Shown here: piece after piece, positions 23,110 through 36,069 of the stretch
Numbering within the stretch: the stretch's first letter is position 1
Layout: every line of letters begins with the position of its first letter
Assembly (NCBI GenBank): GCA_030770535.1
Contig: JASVEC010000004.1
Coordinates: 1,488,001-1,552,000 of the forward strand
Source of the DNA: Batkoa obscura
Taxonomy: Eukaryota > Entomophthoromycota > Entomophthoromycetes > Entomophthorales > Batkoaceae
Length of the DNA: 64,000 nucleotides
Direction: 5' to 3'
The notes under the pieces: model-generated
Databases searched by the model: none
What the model saw: only the letters and a program-made list of their open reading frames with translations
Told to the model about the DNA's origin: nothing
Translations under genes and position numbers: made by a program

Positions 23110-25392
23110 TTAACGACGATCAGTAGTACCTGACTTACGTTTACCAGAAAACAAATGTTTAGGCATTTTAGTTAAAATAGCACGATCTGATTCTCCTCGT
23201 TTAGCCATAAGATTAGGTATTTTACGAGCCGATTTACGTATTTTATCAGCCATATTAAGATCCTAATGTAAAAAAATAATATTAATTAAATGATATTCTT
23301 ATTAAATTTAAACTATTTATAATTACCTCAACATTCTTAAGACCGTGGGTACTACGATCACGACGTGCTTTACTCCCATCAGCTCTAGTAATAGTTTGTT
23401 CTCTTTCTTGTTTTGTTGGTAGAATAGATCTAGATCTAGTAGTAACTCTACTTTGTTCCATTGAATTAACAGCATTAGTAGGATCCAATCCAAGGGAAGT
23501 AAGATGTTTACTAAGCGTATTGGTAGTAGAACGCTAAATTAAAAATAAAATATTAATATTAACATTTGAATCTTAAATAAAATAAAAACTTACAGCAGCA
23601 GCAAATTTTTTACCCATAATTGAACCAGTTTTACCTTTTTCTAATTTATGAGTTTTTATTAAAACTTGTTTCTTATATCGAATTTTAGAAGCTGCTTCAC
23701 GAATAATTTCTTCATCTGGATCTAATTCTTCATCATCTGAATTATAAACTCCTTGTTCAGCTAATTTTTCTTCTTCTCTTTCAAGTGCTTCTAATTTTTC
23801 CATAATATCAGCATCAATGAAATCAGCCACGTTTTTACCATCCATAATTTCAGGTATAACATCATATTTCCATTCTTCATTTTCAAGCATGTATTTCTTT
23901 TTAAGATCAACATTATAAACTCCTGCTCCTCCATTCTCTTTTTCAACATCAACTTCAAGTTTGGGTCGATTTGGATCATTTGAATCATAACGTTGACGGG
24001 TTGCAACACTTTCGGGTATTTGGAGTGGACGATCCTATTTTAATTAAATTAATATTTATTAATAATTTATGATTAAATAAACTTACTTGATTATCACGTT
24101 GATTTGGCATAGCTAAATGAAGTTTATTAAGTACATCACCAATCTTAGAACTACGAAGTTTATTATCAACACGAGCAGTAAGAAGTACATCACAAGCCTA
24201 TAAAATTTGATAATTAATATCAAACTTTTATAAAAAATCTTTTAAATTACCTTATTTCTAGTTTCCATGAGACCTTCATCGGTATAAGAAGAGAATTGAG
24301 ATACAGTTACACCTTTAAGATTTGAAATACTTTCAAGTAAAGCTTTATTTTCCTCACTTAAATCTTCTGGACGAATAGTATCAATTTTAGTAATACAAAG
24401 AGTAATTGGCTTATTACTAAATAAAGGTTTTAAACTTAAAAATAAATTGACTTGATCTTGAATAGAATATCCACATTGTTCGGATATATCAATAAAAAAA
24501 CAAATACAAGCTCTTAAATGGGCCATAGCTGTAATCGATTGCATTTCAATTGTGTTACGTTGTTCTAATGGATGATCTAAAATTCCTGGCGTATCAATTA
24601 CTTGCCAACGTAAATATTTATAATCCATATGTCCGACAAATAATGATTTAGTGGTGAAAGCATATGGTTGTACTTCCACATCAGCACGTGTAATTTTATT
24701 TAAAAAACTCGATTTTCCTACATTTGGATAACCACATACTAATAAAGTTCTAGTATTAGGATCAATCGATGGTAAACGAGCTAAATGTTGACGTACTTGT
24801 TCTAAATAAGCTAAACTATCTTTTTGACGTCTCATAATAGTAGCCATTCTATTATTATTATTATTATTATTTAATTAAAACTATTCTTTTTTAATGTATA
24901 TTAAAATATGTTTACCTTCCTAAGGCAGCAGTTTTTAATTGTTTACAACGGTATAAAGAGTCACCAAACTTAATCAATTTGACATAATCTTTAGCTACAT
25001 TATTAATCAAAGTACGAGCAGTATTAATTTGACCTAAAGCTAATTTATAATGATCTTTATCGTATAATACGTTCATTAAATCAGCATAGAAAGGATGAAT
25101 ATTCTAATAAAAGTAAAGAAAGTTATATTAGTATGAAAATTCAAAATGAAAAACAATAATAAATACTTACATTCAATACAGGAAATTCATCCAAAATACC
25201 CTTTAATTTTTCTTCAAAATTTTCTTGGGTAAACTTAATTTTACGCATATAAAAGTTACGGATACGAGAGATTTTAAAATTTTTATGAATAACAGTAGGT
25301 GTTTTGCGTTGGGTTTTAGATAATACAATATCTAAAAAATCCATTGCATTTGGAACTACTGCTATCTTTTTAAAATTATAAATGGACGACAT
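23110..25392 (-). CDS. NOG1: Nucleolar GTP-binding protein 1 (60S assembly GTPase)
   Basis: A 639-residue GTPase that binds pre-60S ribosomes in nucleolus and nucleoplasm and is released by Drg1. The seven exons are 25171-25392, 24916-25103, 24251-24848, 24087-24197, 23594-24034, 23327-23533 and 23110-23262. The start [21 protein letters not shown] is diagnostic. The GTPase domain has G1 GYPNVGKSS, the G3-region DTPGILDHP and G4 TKID. The C-terminal tail is charged ([16 protein letters not shown]) and then basic ([16 protein letters not shown], ending RKSGTTDRR), which runs into the ribosome tunnel in yeast. The length is close to yeast Nog1 (647). It faces EIPR1 head to head across 622 bases. 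Confidence 0.96.
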
Positions 25393-26014
25393 ATTGATTG
25401 TTTTATGTTGAAATAAATTGAATTGAGTACTTTTTAATTTGAATTAGTTGAAAGACTAAATAGCAATTAAAAAAGCAATTTTCTAAAGAACCCCCAAAAT
25501 CCCATCTTATCGAAATTTTTTAAATTTGATCTCTATAGCCAATGAATGACCGTTCATAAATTTTCATTTTTTTAAAACTAACAACTTAATAAAAATATAA
25601 AATCCCACAAAATCCGGTCAAAGAATATGTATAAAAAACAACTATTTCTATTATTTATAAACTTTCATCCACAATTTGTCAGGACCTTAACATATCTTTT
25701 TTATAAAGGATAATTTTAATGCTTATACGTCTGTTACATTTGTGAAATATTAAAAAATTTTACACAATTTTTAATCAAAAGGTCTTCTTTTGGTCCGTGT
25801 AATTTTTTATCGATTCATTTGAGTTAGGACTCTTGATATTAACTTTAAAAGTTATAATATTGTTTCCTTTAGTATGTAATCATACATTGAAATTATAATA
25901 AATAGAATAAATTTGTAAAGAATTTGAAAATAAATTCAATTTTTAAAAGTTTATTTTTGATTTTGTTTACTCTCTTTTTTTTGAAGTTTTGAGTTGCTGT
26001 TTTTTTTAAATTTA
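25393..26014. promoter_or_regulatory. Divergent promoter region NOG1/EIPR1
   Basis: 622 bases between outward-facing ATGs. It is AT-rich with no other gene; specific motifs are not recognised. Confidence 0.4.
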
Positions 26015-27508
26015 ATGGAAATCAATGTTTTTAATTCTATGGAAAATACTTATGCTTATGGATTAAACCATCAAGTAAATTGAATATTTCAATTAATGTT
26101 TAAATAGATTTCTTATTTTTTTATAGGCAAGGGCTTTAGAATCGGTCTATAACGATCCAAATAATACTACTGAAAATGAAATATCAAAATTTGTTGTTGG
26201 TACTTGTGATTTAAATTCTACTAATGAGGTAAACAATTCAATAAATTTTAATGATAAACGACTTTATATTAGAAAAACACAATTAAATAAGCATCTATTA
26301 AAATATAGGTACATCTAATAGGTTATAACTCAGTCACAAATAACATCACAAATATCATTTATAAACATCCAGAACAAGTATTATCATTATCACCATGTCC
26401 AAAAGACACAAGTTTAATATTTACATGTCATATGGTAGTATTCAATGTTTTATAAAATTAACAATAAATTTATAAAAATAATTTAGAATTCTAATTTAGA
26501 ACAAATGAATTATGGTTGTACGTTATGGAAGATGCCGGATGTTGAGTTATTAAGTAATGAAGGAGAAGACGGTAAAATTTCTCGTTCTTTAGTACCAATA
26601 GCTACTATGAAAAAGGATTCGAAAGATCCTATTAAAAAGTAAGAAATATTTGTTAATAATTTAAAAAGAATAATTAGTAATTTTTATTAAGAATACTATG
26701 GGATTATAATGTTAATAATAATCAATTATTTTCTATTAATAAATATAGTATAAATTTATGGAGTTTATCGAATGATATGGGTAAATGTATAGTAAATATT
26801 ATTATTGTTATTATTGATTTATTAATTAATATTAATATAAAGTTTAAACACGAAATCCATAGTTTATTAGATCAAAGTAATAATGAAACAAGTCAAATTA
26901 ATTGTGGAGAATGGCATAATGAAGAACAAACATTTTTTTTAGGTTATCAAGATAATTTAATAGGAATTGATAGTAAAAGTAATAAAATAAATTATCAATT
27001 AAAAACAGATCATTCTCAATTAAATTGTTTGAATCTAAATAAAAAATTAAATCATCAATTTGTTACTGGTGGTATTGATGGTAAAGTTAAACTTTGGGAT
27101 TTAAGAAATTTAAAAAATTGTTTAAAAATTTATGAAGAACATACTCATTGGTAAGTTAGTTATAAAATAATATATTTGTATTATTATTATTATATTATTA
27201 TTATATTATTATTTAGGGTTTGGAGTTTACAAATTAATGAAAATTATGATGAATTAATACTAAGTGGAGGATCAGATGGTAGAATCTTGTTATATTCTAA
27301 TCCTAATTTATCTTCTGTAAATGTATTTAATGATAATGAACAACAAAGAATTGATAAAGTAGTTGCTAGTTATGAACAACATGAAGATTCTGTTTATTCA
27401 ATTAAATGGTCAAAGTCTAATCCTTGGCTATTTGCTTCCCTTTCTTATGATGGTCAATTAATGCTTCATAATGTACCAGATCAAGAAAAATATAGGATTT
27501 TATTATAA
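26015..27508 (+). CDS. EIPR1: EARP/GARP-interacting WD40 protein (EIPR1/TSSC1)
   Basis: A 379-residue WD40 protein that in animals recruits the EARP and GARP tethering complexes for endosome recycling. The seven exons are 26015-26074, 26127-26228, 26309-26434, 26487-26638, 26692-26791, 26843-27150 and 27217-27508. The match runs the whole length: YGLNHQARAL at the start, ILWDYN, VKLWDLRNLKN, EEHTHWVWSLQIN, and the family end YEQHEDSVYSIKWSKSNPWL, ASLSYDGQL and KYRILL. Intron 5 could be read through in frame, but splicing from ATA-GTAAAT (26792) gives a 51-base intron and a better alignment. A second in-frame Met nine codons in could also be the start. Budding yeasts lack this gene. Confidence 0.93.
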
Positions 27509-27842
27509 AATTAAATTAAAATTCATTATATTAATACTTTATTATTTAAATCATAATTGACAAATATATTTTTTAAATTTTCTAAATTGATAAAAATATA
27601 TATGAAAAACAACTCTCAATTAATATTTAAAAAATTATACAAAGAAATAGATTGTATCAGAAATAAACTAATACAACATAAATTAATAGTAAATATTTAA
27701 ATATTGTAATATTATTCTAAATAGATTATTATCTATTATCTTAACATATTTGTTTTAGATAATTGTTTGAATATTTATTATTTTATTATTAGTTTTAGAA
27801 TTTAACCTTAACAAACTCAAAAACTATTGAAAAATATTAAAT
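27509..27842. other. Intergenic, no gene seen
   Basis: AT-rich 3' flank of EIPR1 up to MITE copy 6. Confidence 0.5.
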
Positions 27843-27952
27843 ATATATGGGGATGTTTTTTTTGGTTTCATTATTTTTTTCATTTTTTAAGCGCTATTTG
27901 AGTGGGAAGATTGCTAGTAAAATTCTTAAACAGAAAAATACATCCTCATACT
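27843..27952 (+). mobile_element. MITE copy 6
   Basis: Ends ATATATGGGGATGT / ACATCCTCATA. The element-long frame is fully open (MGMFFLVSLFFSFFKRYL, then SGKIASKILKQKN). Confidence 0.9.
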
Positions 27953-28311
27953 TTAAAACTTTGCTTAAAATTTTATAAAAATATATTTGTTTCATTATTT
28001 TGTTCGTTCTTTACATCACATAAAATTAAAAACAAACATAATCCCAACGCTGAAACGAAAAAACATTCCAAATATGTTAATTAAAAAATCAAATGACAAA
28101 AAATTGTTATTAATTGGTTGAAACTATCCACCAGCATGATTTGCCAACTTTTAGATTTAATAATAGGCTCTAAATTTTATTGAACCCATAAAAGGAATCT
28201 AATTTGCTATTATCCTTGACTACCAATAATAAATAGAAATTTTAAGGGTAAAAAGTATAAATGAAATGTCAACTTGAAGTTATCAATTCATTTAGAATTT
28301 GAAATTTTATT

Positions 28312-28791
28312 ATGTTAACTACACCAACTACAGTAATGAATACATCATCTAAAGAGAATCCACTTGAGGCACCTAATCAAGCTTTGATGTTAGGTATGTC
28401 TAAATTAAAAAGTTCCACTAATTCCAGTTTATGTAAAAGGGTATTGTTGATTAATTCCATGGACGTAATAGTAGATAAAACTTCCCCAAATGTATTGAGT
28501 AATTTAGCTTTTCAATATCGGAACAAACAAGAATGGCGAAGAGCAATGGTAAAAGAATATATATCTAGTCCAGATAATCCCGATATCTCCTTTGATATTG
28601 TTAATTCTCCTATTGTACCTTCCATTGATTCGTTATCTGTATTGTTAAATTGTTTAGAAATTACTAAAAAGAAAAAGAGAAATGTTAAAAAATTGGAAGC
28701 TTCAATGGATATGAGAGCAGTGAAAATTAAAACTATCGAAAAAAATAAACCCTTTTGGCAAATGAAAGCAGCTATTAAAAAGAAAAATTAA
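28312..28791 (+). CDS. Hypothetical protein, 159 residues (weak SERTA-like stretch)
   Basis: An intronless frame with ordinary codon use and no signal peptide or membrane segment. Residues 28-50 (LGMSKLKSSTNSSLCKRVLL) loosely resemble a SERTA motif; the similarity is too slight to name it. The C-terminal third is strongly basic (TKKKKRNVKKLE, AAIKKKN), which suggests a nuclear or nucleic-acid-associated protein. It is alone between EIPR1 and ATG15. Confidence 0.6.
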   Translation: MLTTPTTVMNTSSKENPLEAPNQALMLGMSKLKSSTNSSLCKRVLLINSMDVIVDKTSPNVLSNLAFQYRNKQEWRRAMVKEYISSPDNPDISFDIVNSPIVPSIDSLSVLLNCLEITKKKKRNVKKLEASMDMRAVKIKTIEKNKPFWQMKAAIKKKN

Positions 28792-29880
28792 TTGTTTCAA
28801 GGAAGAGAAGACAAGTTAAAGGGAATCCATATATGATTAAAAGAAATTTGAAGATAAAAGTTTAAGTACTTAGAAGAGATAATGTCGGATAATTGTAGGC
28901 AAAATTTAAAGCATCCTTAAAATGAACCTGAACCTATTTTCAGTCAACTCCAAGTGTAAATAACGTTTTAATTGAATTTTTTAGTGTAAATAATAGTTCT
29001 GAAGCCGATTTTTTGGTTTGAAGCATTTATTTTTTTAGTAAATTTGGAATCTTAATTGTAGCCACTTGCTAATCATGATTCTTCTCTAGTTACCCAAAAT
29101 TTTGTTTCTATATTTATGCTAGTTAATGGTGGGTTGGAGATTAACCAATAATAAAAGAAGTATTAAAACTAGTTTAATATTAAAATAAAATAATAAAATA
29201 AAATAATAAGACTCAATAAATTATTAAGGCTTTTAAGTTTATAATATTATTTTTATATCAAAGTTTATTTTTTTATTTATTATTACACAAACTAGTTCCG
29301 ATAGTGATTAATAATGTAAATCTTGTCAATTTTTCAAACTGTATTTTAAGTTCATAAATAATTGTAATTGGGCTTATGGACTATTTGTAGTTTAATATTT
29401 AAAGATGCTAGATCATAGAAAATCGCCCTCGAAAAGGATATAATAGAATTACACTTGTATTCATGTACAAACTTCAAGTTTGGCTTGTAATTTTTAACTT
29501 GACCACAGGTATACCATTATAGTTCGCCTTAATAATAGTCTTAAAAAAGAATTATTATAAAATAAGCGGTATTCTTCAATATAATTATCTGGATAATTCA
29601 AGTGCTTAAATGCTTAAAATTTATTTATTAAAGATTCTTGTACAATTAAATTATTTCAATTATATAAATATCATTTAATAATTAAATAGAGTAGAAACTA
29701 ATAAAATGTGACTACTACAAAATAAAATGAAAAAATAATAGCCAATAAAATAGATTAATTTTAAACCATAGGTTTCAATTCGAAAAAGTCCATTAGTTTT
29801 GTTAAACCTAGAATAACTAAGCTTAACAAACTATTATCTTTTTAACATTTAGACTTTACTTTTCTTTCTTTTTAAAGAGA
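28792..29880. other. Intergenic, no gene seen
   Basis: About 1.1 kb upstream of ATG15. No frame, MITE or RNA gene recognised. A pyrimidine-rich run (TTTACTTTTCTTTCTTTTT) lies just before the ATG15 start. Confidence 0.5.
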
Positions 29881-31289
29881 ATGTTAATCAAACTATTTTT
29901 AATATTATTAAATTTTATCAATTATTCATTAAGTTATCATGAGGAATTTAAACTAGATCAAGTATTACACCATGGAATTGAATTTCAAGATATATTCCGT
30001 AGTTTAAATATCGAAGAAAAAGATATTCATGAAGACCAAAAAAGACATAATGTACCTTTTACTCATACAATAAAAAGAGTGTCCATACCAATTAACGATA
30101 AAATTAAACAAAAAAAAAATCAACAATTTTTTACTAAAAGGATCAACCGTACCATTCCAGATGTTACGGATAAAGGAACGATTTTAAGTTTAGCTAGAAT
30201 GACTTTTAATGCTTATATTACTCCTAGTAACCCAAATTGGTTAGATTTAGGAAACGATGTAAAAGAAGTAGGATTTTATTCATCTTATAGAATCACAATA
30301 ATAACTATTGATTAGAGAGAACCTTTTGGTTGGGAAGAAGGTGAAAATGGATTACGTGGTTATGTATTTGCTAACAAAGATAATAGTTCAATAATTGTAT
30401 CATTTAAAGGTACAAGTGCTGGATTAGTAGGTGGGGATAGTAAAACTTCTGGAAAAGATAAATTAAATGTAAAGTTCCATTTCAAATTGCTAAAAATAGT
30501 TAATTTGTTATTTTTATAGGATAATTTATTATTTTCTTGTTGTTGTGCAAGGGTGGATCAAACCTGGTATAAAGTATGTGACTGCTTTGAAGGTGGTAAT
30601 AAATGTAATGGTCAATGCCTTGAAAAAAGTTTAGCTGCTAATAATACGGATATTTATTATTTTGCTGCACAGGTTAGAAATTAGAATAATGTTAAATAAC
30701 TACTTATAGTTTATTTTTAGAAAATTCTTAAGAAAATTGAGGATATATATCAAGGAGCAGATATTTGGTTAACTGGTCATTCTTTAGGTGGTGGTTTAGC
30801 TGCTTTACTTGGCTTAACATATAATTTACCTACGGTTACTTTTCAAGCTCCTGGCGATAAAAGAGCTTTTGAAAGACTTCAATTACCAGGTATACCTGGG
30901 ATTGATCCAGAAGAAGCTCATATATGGCATTTTGGTCATAATACTGACCCTATCTATATGGGAGAATGTCAAGTAATATTATTTTGTTTTATTATGATTT
31001 TATTTAAATGTTAATAGGGTGTATTAAGTGCGTGCTACATCGGTGGATATGCTATGGAAAGGTATATACTAATTTTAATTATAATGAATAATAAATTAAC
31101 TGATTTAGTAAATGTCATACTGGAAAGATTTGCGTTTATGATACTAAAAAAGAAAGAGATTGGAGTATGGATATTTTAAAACATCGTATAGGAGTTGTTA
31201 TTGAAGAAGTTATTAACTATTTTGATGATGTACCTGAATGTAAGCTTGAAAATCCAGAGTGTAAAGATTGTATTAGTTGGTTGTATTAA
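29881..31289 (+). CDS. ATG15: Autophagic vacuolar lipase ATG15
   Basis: A 386-residue class-3 lipase that breaks down autophagic-body and other membranes in the vacuole. The six exons are 29881-30258, 30316-30468, 30520-30672, 30721-30972, 31018-31061 and 31109-31289. An N-terminal hydrophobic segment (LFLILLNFINYSL) is the signal anchor. FGWEEGENGLRGYVF, SFKGTSAG, the catalytic GHSLGGGLAALLG, VTFQAPGDKRAF, and HIWHFGHNTDPIYMGECQG follow in the Atg15 order. The AMESKCHTGKICVYDTKK block and a Cys-rich middle segment (FSCCCARVDQTWYKVCDC) are also typical. The predicted triad is Ser of GHSLG, Asp of NTDP, and His of KHRIG. The protein lacks the long C-terminal tail of yeast Atg15 (520 residues). 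It is unrelated at close range to the secreted lipases at the left end. Confidence 0.95.
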
Positions 31290-31534
31290 GTTGGACAGGT
31301 TTATGTTTAGATGTCTGGCTGTTTAAATAAACTTATTATTATTTGATATTATTAAATAAAATTTTGACAAATACGCTATTAGCAATGTACGCAACAATGA
31401 CCAGATATCACTGAATAGACTAACAAATTAAAAATATAGATTTTATAAAAACCAAAAAACCAAAAATAAGCTATAGAATAAAAACTATTTAATAATACAA
31501 CGATTTGATATTTAATCAATAAATAATAGAATAA

Positions 31535-32721
31535 TTAAAGTTTATAATCGGATGATCTTCCAGACTTATCTAAATTAAAAATTAATAATATATATATTTA
31601 AAAATATAATACTTACTAGAGTGCATAAAAGAAGTTGGTCTGGTAGACCTAGAAGCTTTATGTAAATTGGCAATAGCAGAAAGGGTAGAAGTATGTCTTT
31701 CTAAAGAAAAGGTATCAAGGTCCGATCTTAACCCTTGGTAACTTGATCTTAAACTTTGAATCTGTTCTCTTAATTGTAACGTTTCATTAGCTAATGCAAG
31801 ATCATGTTTAAGATCCATTGATTGTAAATTACTGGTAAGATTAATAACCTCAAATCTCAACCTTTGGTGTTCTAGGTGCATTCTTTCTAACATTGCTGCC
31901 GCCATTTCTTCTCCAGGAAAAGCAATTGGTCGTGGTGCTTCTAAATTATTAGAGGTATTACAGTTACGAATCTGGTGCAATTCATCGACGGTGTGTTTTA
32001 ATTTAACATTAAGTTCTTGAAGTAAAGCTTTTAGTTGACCATTAGTATTTTCTAACTCCGTAATTCGGTTTTCTTGTTTTCCTAATATGGGTTCCAATTT
32101 GATATAGTAACAAGACTGATTGTGTTGTTCTAAGTCCTTTTTTATCCCTCTCCAGCTACATCCATAACGCTGACAACTGCAGCTTATTTTTAACTGATCG
32201 CAATCCAGTATATGCTTAATTATTTCTTCTCTCCTTATCTCCTTGTTACAGTGTGGACATTTGTTCTCATTTTCCTAAATTTTAATCAATTCAAAGTGAT
32301 GCTTAAATAGTTACCTTTGGTATTTCATCCTTCCCTTCACTGGTATCGCGCTTAAATTGACAATTTTCAATATGATTTAATAATAAAGAGCGCTGACATG
32401 AGTGTTCACAACCAAATTCGCTATTTGGACATAAAACTTCAAGCTCATTAATCATATTTGAAATAATGGAAGGACACTCTTGTAAAATCAGATCGTTTAA
32501 CGGTAGCCTATCAATTGGACATTCTTCTTTTATTTCTAAAGCTTGATTTATACAACCCTTACAATAATAATGACTAGATATTAATAACTGATAAGATAAA
32601 CTTGAACTACTTACTGACAAGGGGTTGTCACTGGCTCAATATATGGTTGACAACATATACTACAAATCAAATTTTCATTTACTTTTTCCTTGTAGTTTAG
32701 TACTATTTCGTTCAAATTCAT
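31535..32721 (-). CDS. RING finger plus TRAF-type zinc finger protein with coiled coil
   Basis: A 352-residue probable ubiquitin E3 ligase. The four exons are 32615-32721, 32315-32573, 31617-32274 and 31535-31569. The N-terminus is a C3HC4 RING: ENLICSICCQPY, then PCHHYYCKGC and CPIDRLPL, the Cys-His centre being joined across intron 1. TRAF-type zinc-finger repeats follow (CPNSEFGCEHSCQR, HIENCQF, CPHCNKEIRREEIIKHILDC, YGCSWRGIKKDLEQH). Residues from about 170 form a long coiled coil (ENRITELENTNGQLKALLQ). This order resembles TRAF proteins and Nrdp1-like ligases, but no MATH domain is present. Substrates are unknown. It converges on ATG15 with a 245-base gap. Confidence 0.88.
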
Positions 32722-33365
32722 TATTGTTTTTTAAATTAATTAAGGGTTTTGTCAAACACATCACCTTTTTTTATAGTTACTGGAAATTAGCTCCATTTGC
32801 AAAAAGATTAACGCAGAATCATGGCCTTTTTCGCATTTTGAGTAAGTAAACCTGGGGACTTAAAAAGATATTTAGCCTAAGTTTAGTGTTGAAATATTAT
32901 CAAATGTAGGGAGCTTTGTATCCTAGAATAGTTTTGAATATACAGTATTACTTCTTACACTGATGTAAGTACAAAATTTAAATAGTGGATTTACTCAAGC
33001 TTTATTTAGTACCATAAAGTCTCAGAACAAAAGGTAATTAAATTATTGGTATATTAAAGCCAAGTCTTTTATTAGGGGTTCTTTCTATGCTCTTTAAGTC
33101 TAATTTTAAGATTTGTTAAACAAATAAAACTGATTATTTTTCAAAAGCTTAAATAATAGTATTTTAGAAGTTTATTTTAAAATTTATGATATTCAAAAAT
33201 GGCTAAAACTTGGATTGCGCTATATTTTAACACTAAATTTACTAATAAAAAAAAACAGCTTAATTTCGTGTGGTAAATTTTATATGGTTTCATGATGTAG
33301 AATAGCCAAACCATTATTGTAGTAATTAAAGTAATATTGTTAGAATATTTAAAATTTAATAGTTA
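32722..33365. other. Intergenic, no gene seen
   Basis: Promoter side of the RING gene. No further feature recognised. Confidence 0.5.
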
Positions 33366-33476
33366 ATATATGGGTGTATTTTTTTTTGGCTTCATTATTT
33401 TTTCCATTTTTAAGCGCTATTTCAGCGGAAAGATTGTTAGTAAAATTCTTAAACAAAAAAATACATCCCCATATGA
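33366..33476 (+). mobile_element. MITE copy 7
   Basis: Ends ATATATGGGTGTA / ACATCCCCATAT. It is 670 bases upstream of RPL21. The first half of the element-long frame is read in a shifted phase (FFFGFIIFSIF) because both poly-T runs changed length, and it then returns to the family phase (KRYFSGKIVSKILKQKN). Confidence 0.9.
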
Positions 33477-34149
33477 CTTCGAAAAGACTTTATATTACTC
33501 GAAGCTAATTTTAGTTACAACCTTTACAGTTCATTTTTATTTTATTTAAAACATCCAATACTCTAGAGTTGAAGTTTATTATTCTTTAATTTTCATTTTA
33601 TTTTTGCAATTTTTTGCAATTTTTCAAGTATAAATTGACTCATTAAACTTTGAAATAGCCTGTTTTAAAGTCAGGTTACTAATGAGACTTTACATTGATT
33701 TGATGTACTTAGCGTAAAGCAAGGATAGTATTTTAGAAAAATTGAAAACAAAAATATAGACTATTTAAGTACGAGTATTGCTTGTTACATATTATAATTA
33801 TTGATATGAACTCAACTCCAACAAAATAAATTTCTATATTTAAGCAAGTGCAAAAACTTATGGGACAAATTGAGTAAAAGTAAATTTTTTTCAAACCCCT
33901 GTTTAATTGGTAGAAAATCGAATTTTTTTAAAAAGTTTTTATTGGTACAAATTTATTAGGAGAAAGCTCTCTTCTACTTTTAGTAAACAGGACACCCTGC
34001 CTTTAACTATTACATAAAAGTTATCAGGTGCGTTATTAGAATTATTTATAAGCTCAATTAATACATCTTAATCGAGACGTCAATTTTAAACCAAAATGAT
34101 AAATATATTCAATCGTTAAAAACCGAAATTTAACCTATTAAATATAGAA
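33477..34149. other. Upstream region of RPL21
   Basis: No gene seen. It should hold the ribosomal-protein promoter; I cannot name a motif. Confidence 0.4.
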
Positions 34150-34775
34150 ATGCCTCACTCATTCGGTATCCGTGGTCGTACTCGTTCTATGTTCTCCCGT
34201 AATTTCAGGGAGAAGGGTGTTATCGCTCTTTCAACTTATCTCAAAACCTACAATGTTGGAGATATCGTTGATATCGTAGCTAACGGTGCTGTCCAAAAGG
34301 GTATGCCACACAAATACTACCATGGGTAAAATTAAATTATAAAATATTTTAAAAATATCTAATATCAACTTTAGTAAAACTGGTATCATCTACAACGTTA
34401 CCAAATCAGCTGTTGGTATTATCATCAACAAACGTGTAGGTAACCGTTATATGGAAAAACGTATTAACGTACGTATTGAGCACATCAAGCACTCTAAGTG
34501 CCGTGAAGATTTCTTAAACCGTGTTAAGGAAAATGCTGCCAAGAAAGCCGAAGCTAAGGCTAATGGAAGTAAGTTTTTTAAGATAAAATTTTTGAATAGA
34601 CTAATATTTTTAGCTTTTGTTCTCCTCAAACGTCTTCCAGAAGCCCCACGTGAAGCCCGTACCGTTTCTCTCAAGGCCAATGCTCCAATCACCGTTACCC
34701 CAACTCCTTATGAGAGTAATTTCATTTATTTATTGGCTATGAATTTAACTAACATTCTATTTAGCTCTTATCTAA
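34150..34775 (+). CDS. RPL21: 60S ribosomal protein eL21
   Basis: A 160-residue ribosomal protein, the same length as yeast eL21. The four exons are 34150-34325, 34375-34568, 34614-34715 and 34765-34775. It starts [19 protein letters not shown] and contains [38 protein letters not shown] and [13 protein letters not shown], and ends PTPYETLI. The last exon is only 11 bases and supplies the final three codons and stop; without it the protein would run into intron sequence. Codon use is more GC-rich and more biased than in the neighbours, as expected for a highly expressed gene. Confidence 0.97.
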
Positions 34776-36069
34776 GCAATACATACTGTTATTGGGTGAC
34801 TAAAACTAATAAATTTAAAATAATTTATACACTGATGTGAAATAGACTCTTATACATATTCTATATGCATATTAACAATTTGTTGAATGTCGATATTTAT
34901 ATAGTTAGGTAAGATTGGTCATATTGATATTGAATGAATTTTTTGTTACTGTGTTCTATCTCTTTGTCAAATACATTTGTAAAACGGGCTATTTCAATAT
35001 TTGGATTATTTGATTCAGGGGCTATTCTACGAATACAACACGACTAATTTTTTTAGGCCAAGGTCAAACTTCAAGTTTATATCTGCTTTGATAAAATTTG
35101 ATTGATTATTGAAATGTTTACTTTTTTTCAAAGCATTTTTTATTAGTATTAATTTGTAATAATGATAAATAAAATACACGGAAGTTGCCTTATATCGTAT
35201 GGCATTCGACTACAATTATTTGGTTTGAGTGAATAAAATTGCCTTAATTTAAGTATCATACATTTTTATTATATCAAATGTCTTTAAATTACTTATTATA
35301 AATAATTTTATATTTTAAAATATAAAATCAAGCATTTAAACAATTCTCTAAGTACTTCAAAAATGCACTTTACACTAGATTAAACAGTTTACTTTTGATG
35401 TTTAAATAAAATAGATTTTAATGTTTCAATCAACCTATACTTAAAAGCAGATGAAGTTATAATTGTACTAATTAGTATTAGGGAGCTGGTGATAATTTTA
35501 AAGGAATACAACATACGTCAATGGGGGATATTATCGTTATATTTAAGATAAATAATTTCAAGAACGATATAGAAAATTCCTTCTTAAACCACAATCCATT
35601 TGATTGAATTCAAAGTTTAAAATTCATTCAATTATCAGCTCATAATATATTACAAAATTACAACGTGTAAATTTTACGCTTTTTTATTACAATATTCTTC
35701 TTAAATTGTCGGGTAATAGTTACATGGCTCGTAAATTAATGTTCTTTACAACTATTCCTATTTTTAAGATTCAAATAAATTATATACTTTGAAATGTAAA
35801 AGTTTAAATAAGATTTGTTAATTATTTCACTAAAAAATAAATATTAAATTTAATTATACCTGAAGTTTATTACTTGATTATATGATAAATAAGAATTCAA
35901 AACTAAATAAAAGATAAGATAAAAGATATCAAAAACCTTGCTCATGATATAGGTAGGATGATTAAAGTCACATGATGATCCGGGTGTGTTACATTAATCA
36001 ATCTTCGCAAATAATTTAAAAGAATAAAAGGTTTAAAATAAAGATGTTAAATAAGCTCCATTACGCGCG
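34776..36069. other. Long intergenic region, no gene seen
   Basis: About 1.3 kb between the convergent RPL21 and GUCD1-like genes. AT-rich; no frame or element recognised. Confidence 0.5.

Noticed and set aside
26777-27150. A separate gene starting at MGKCIVNIIIV inside EIPR1
   Set aside because: It is an intron of EIPR1 that happens to be open; splicing from 26792 to 26842 restores the WD40 alignment.
34447-34692. Minus-strand frame opposite RPL21 exons 2 and 3
   Set aside because: A shadow of the biased codons of the ribosomal protein gene.
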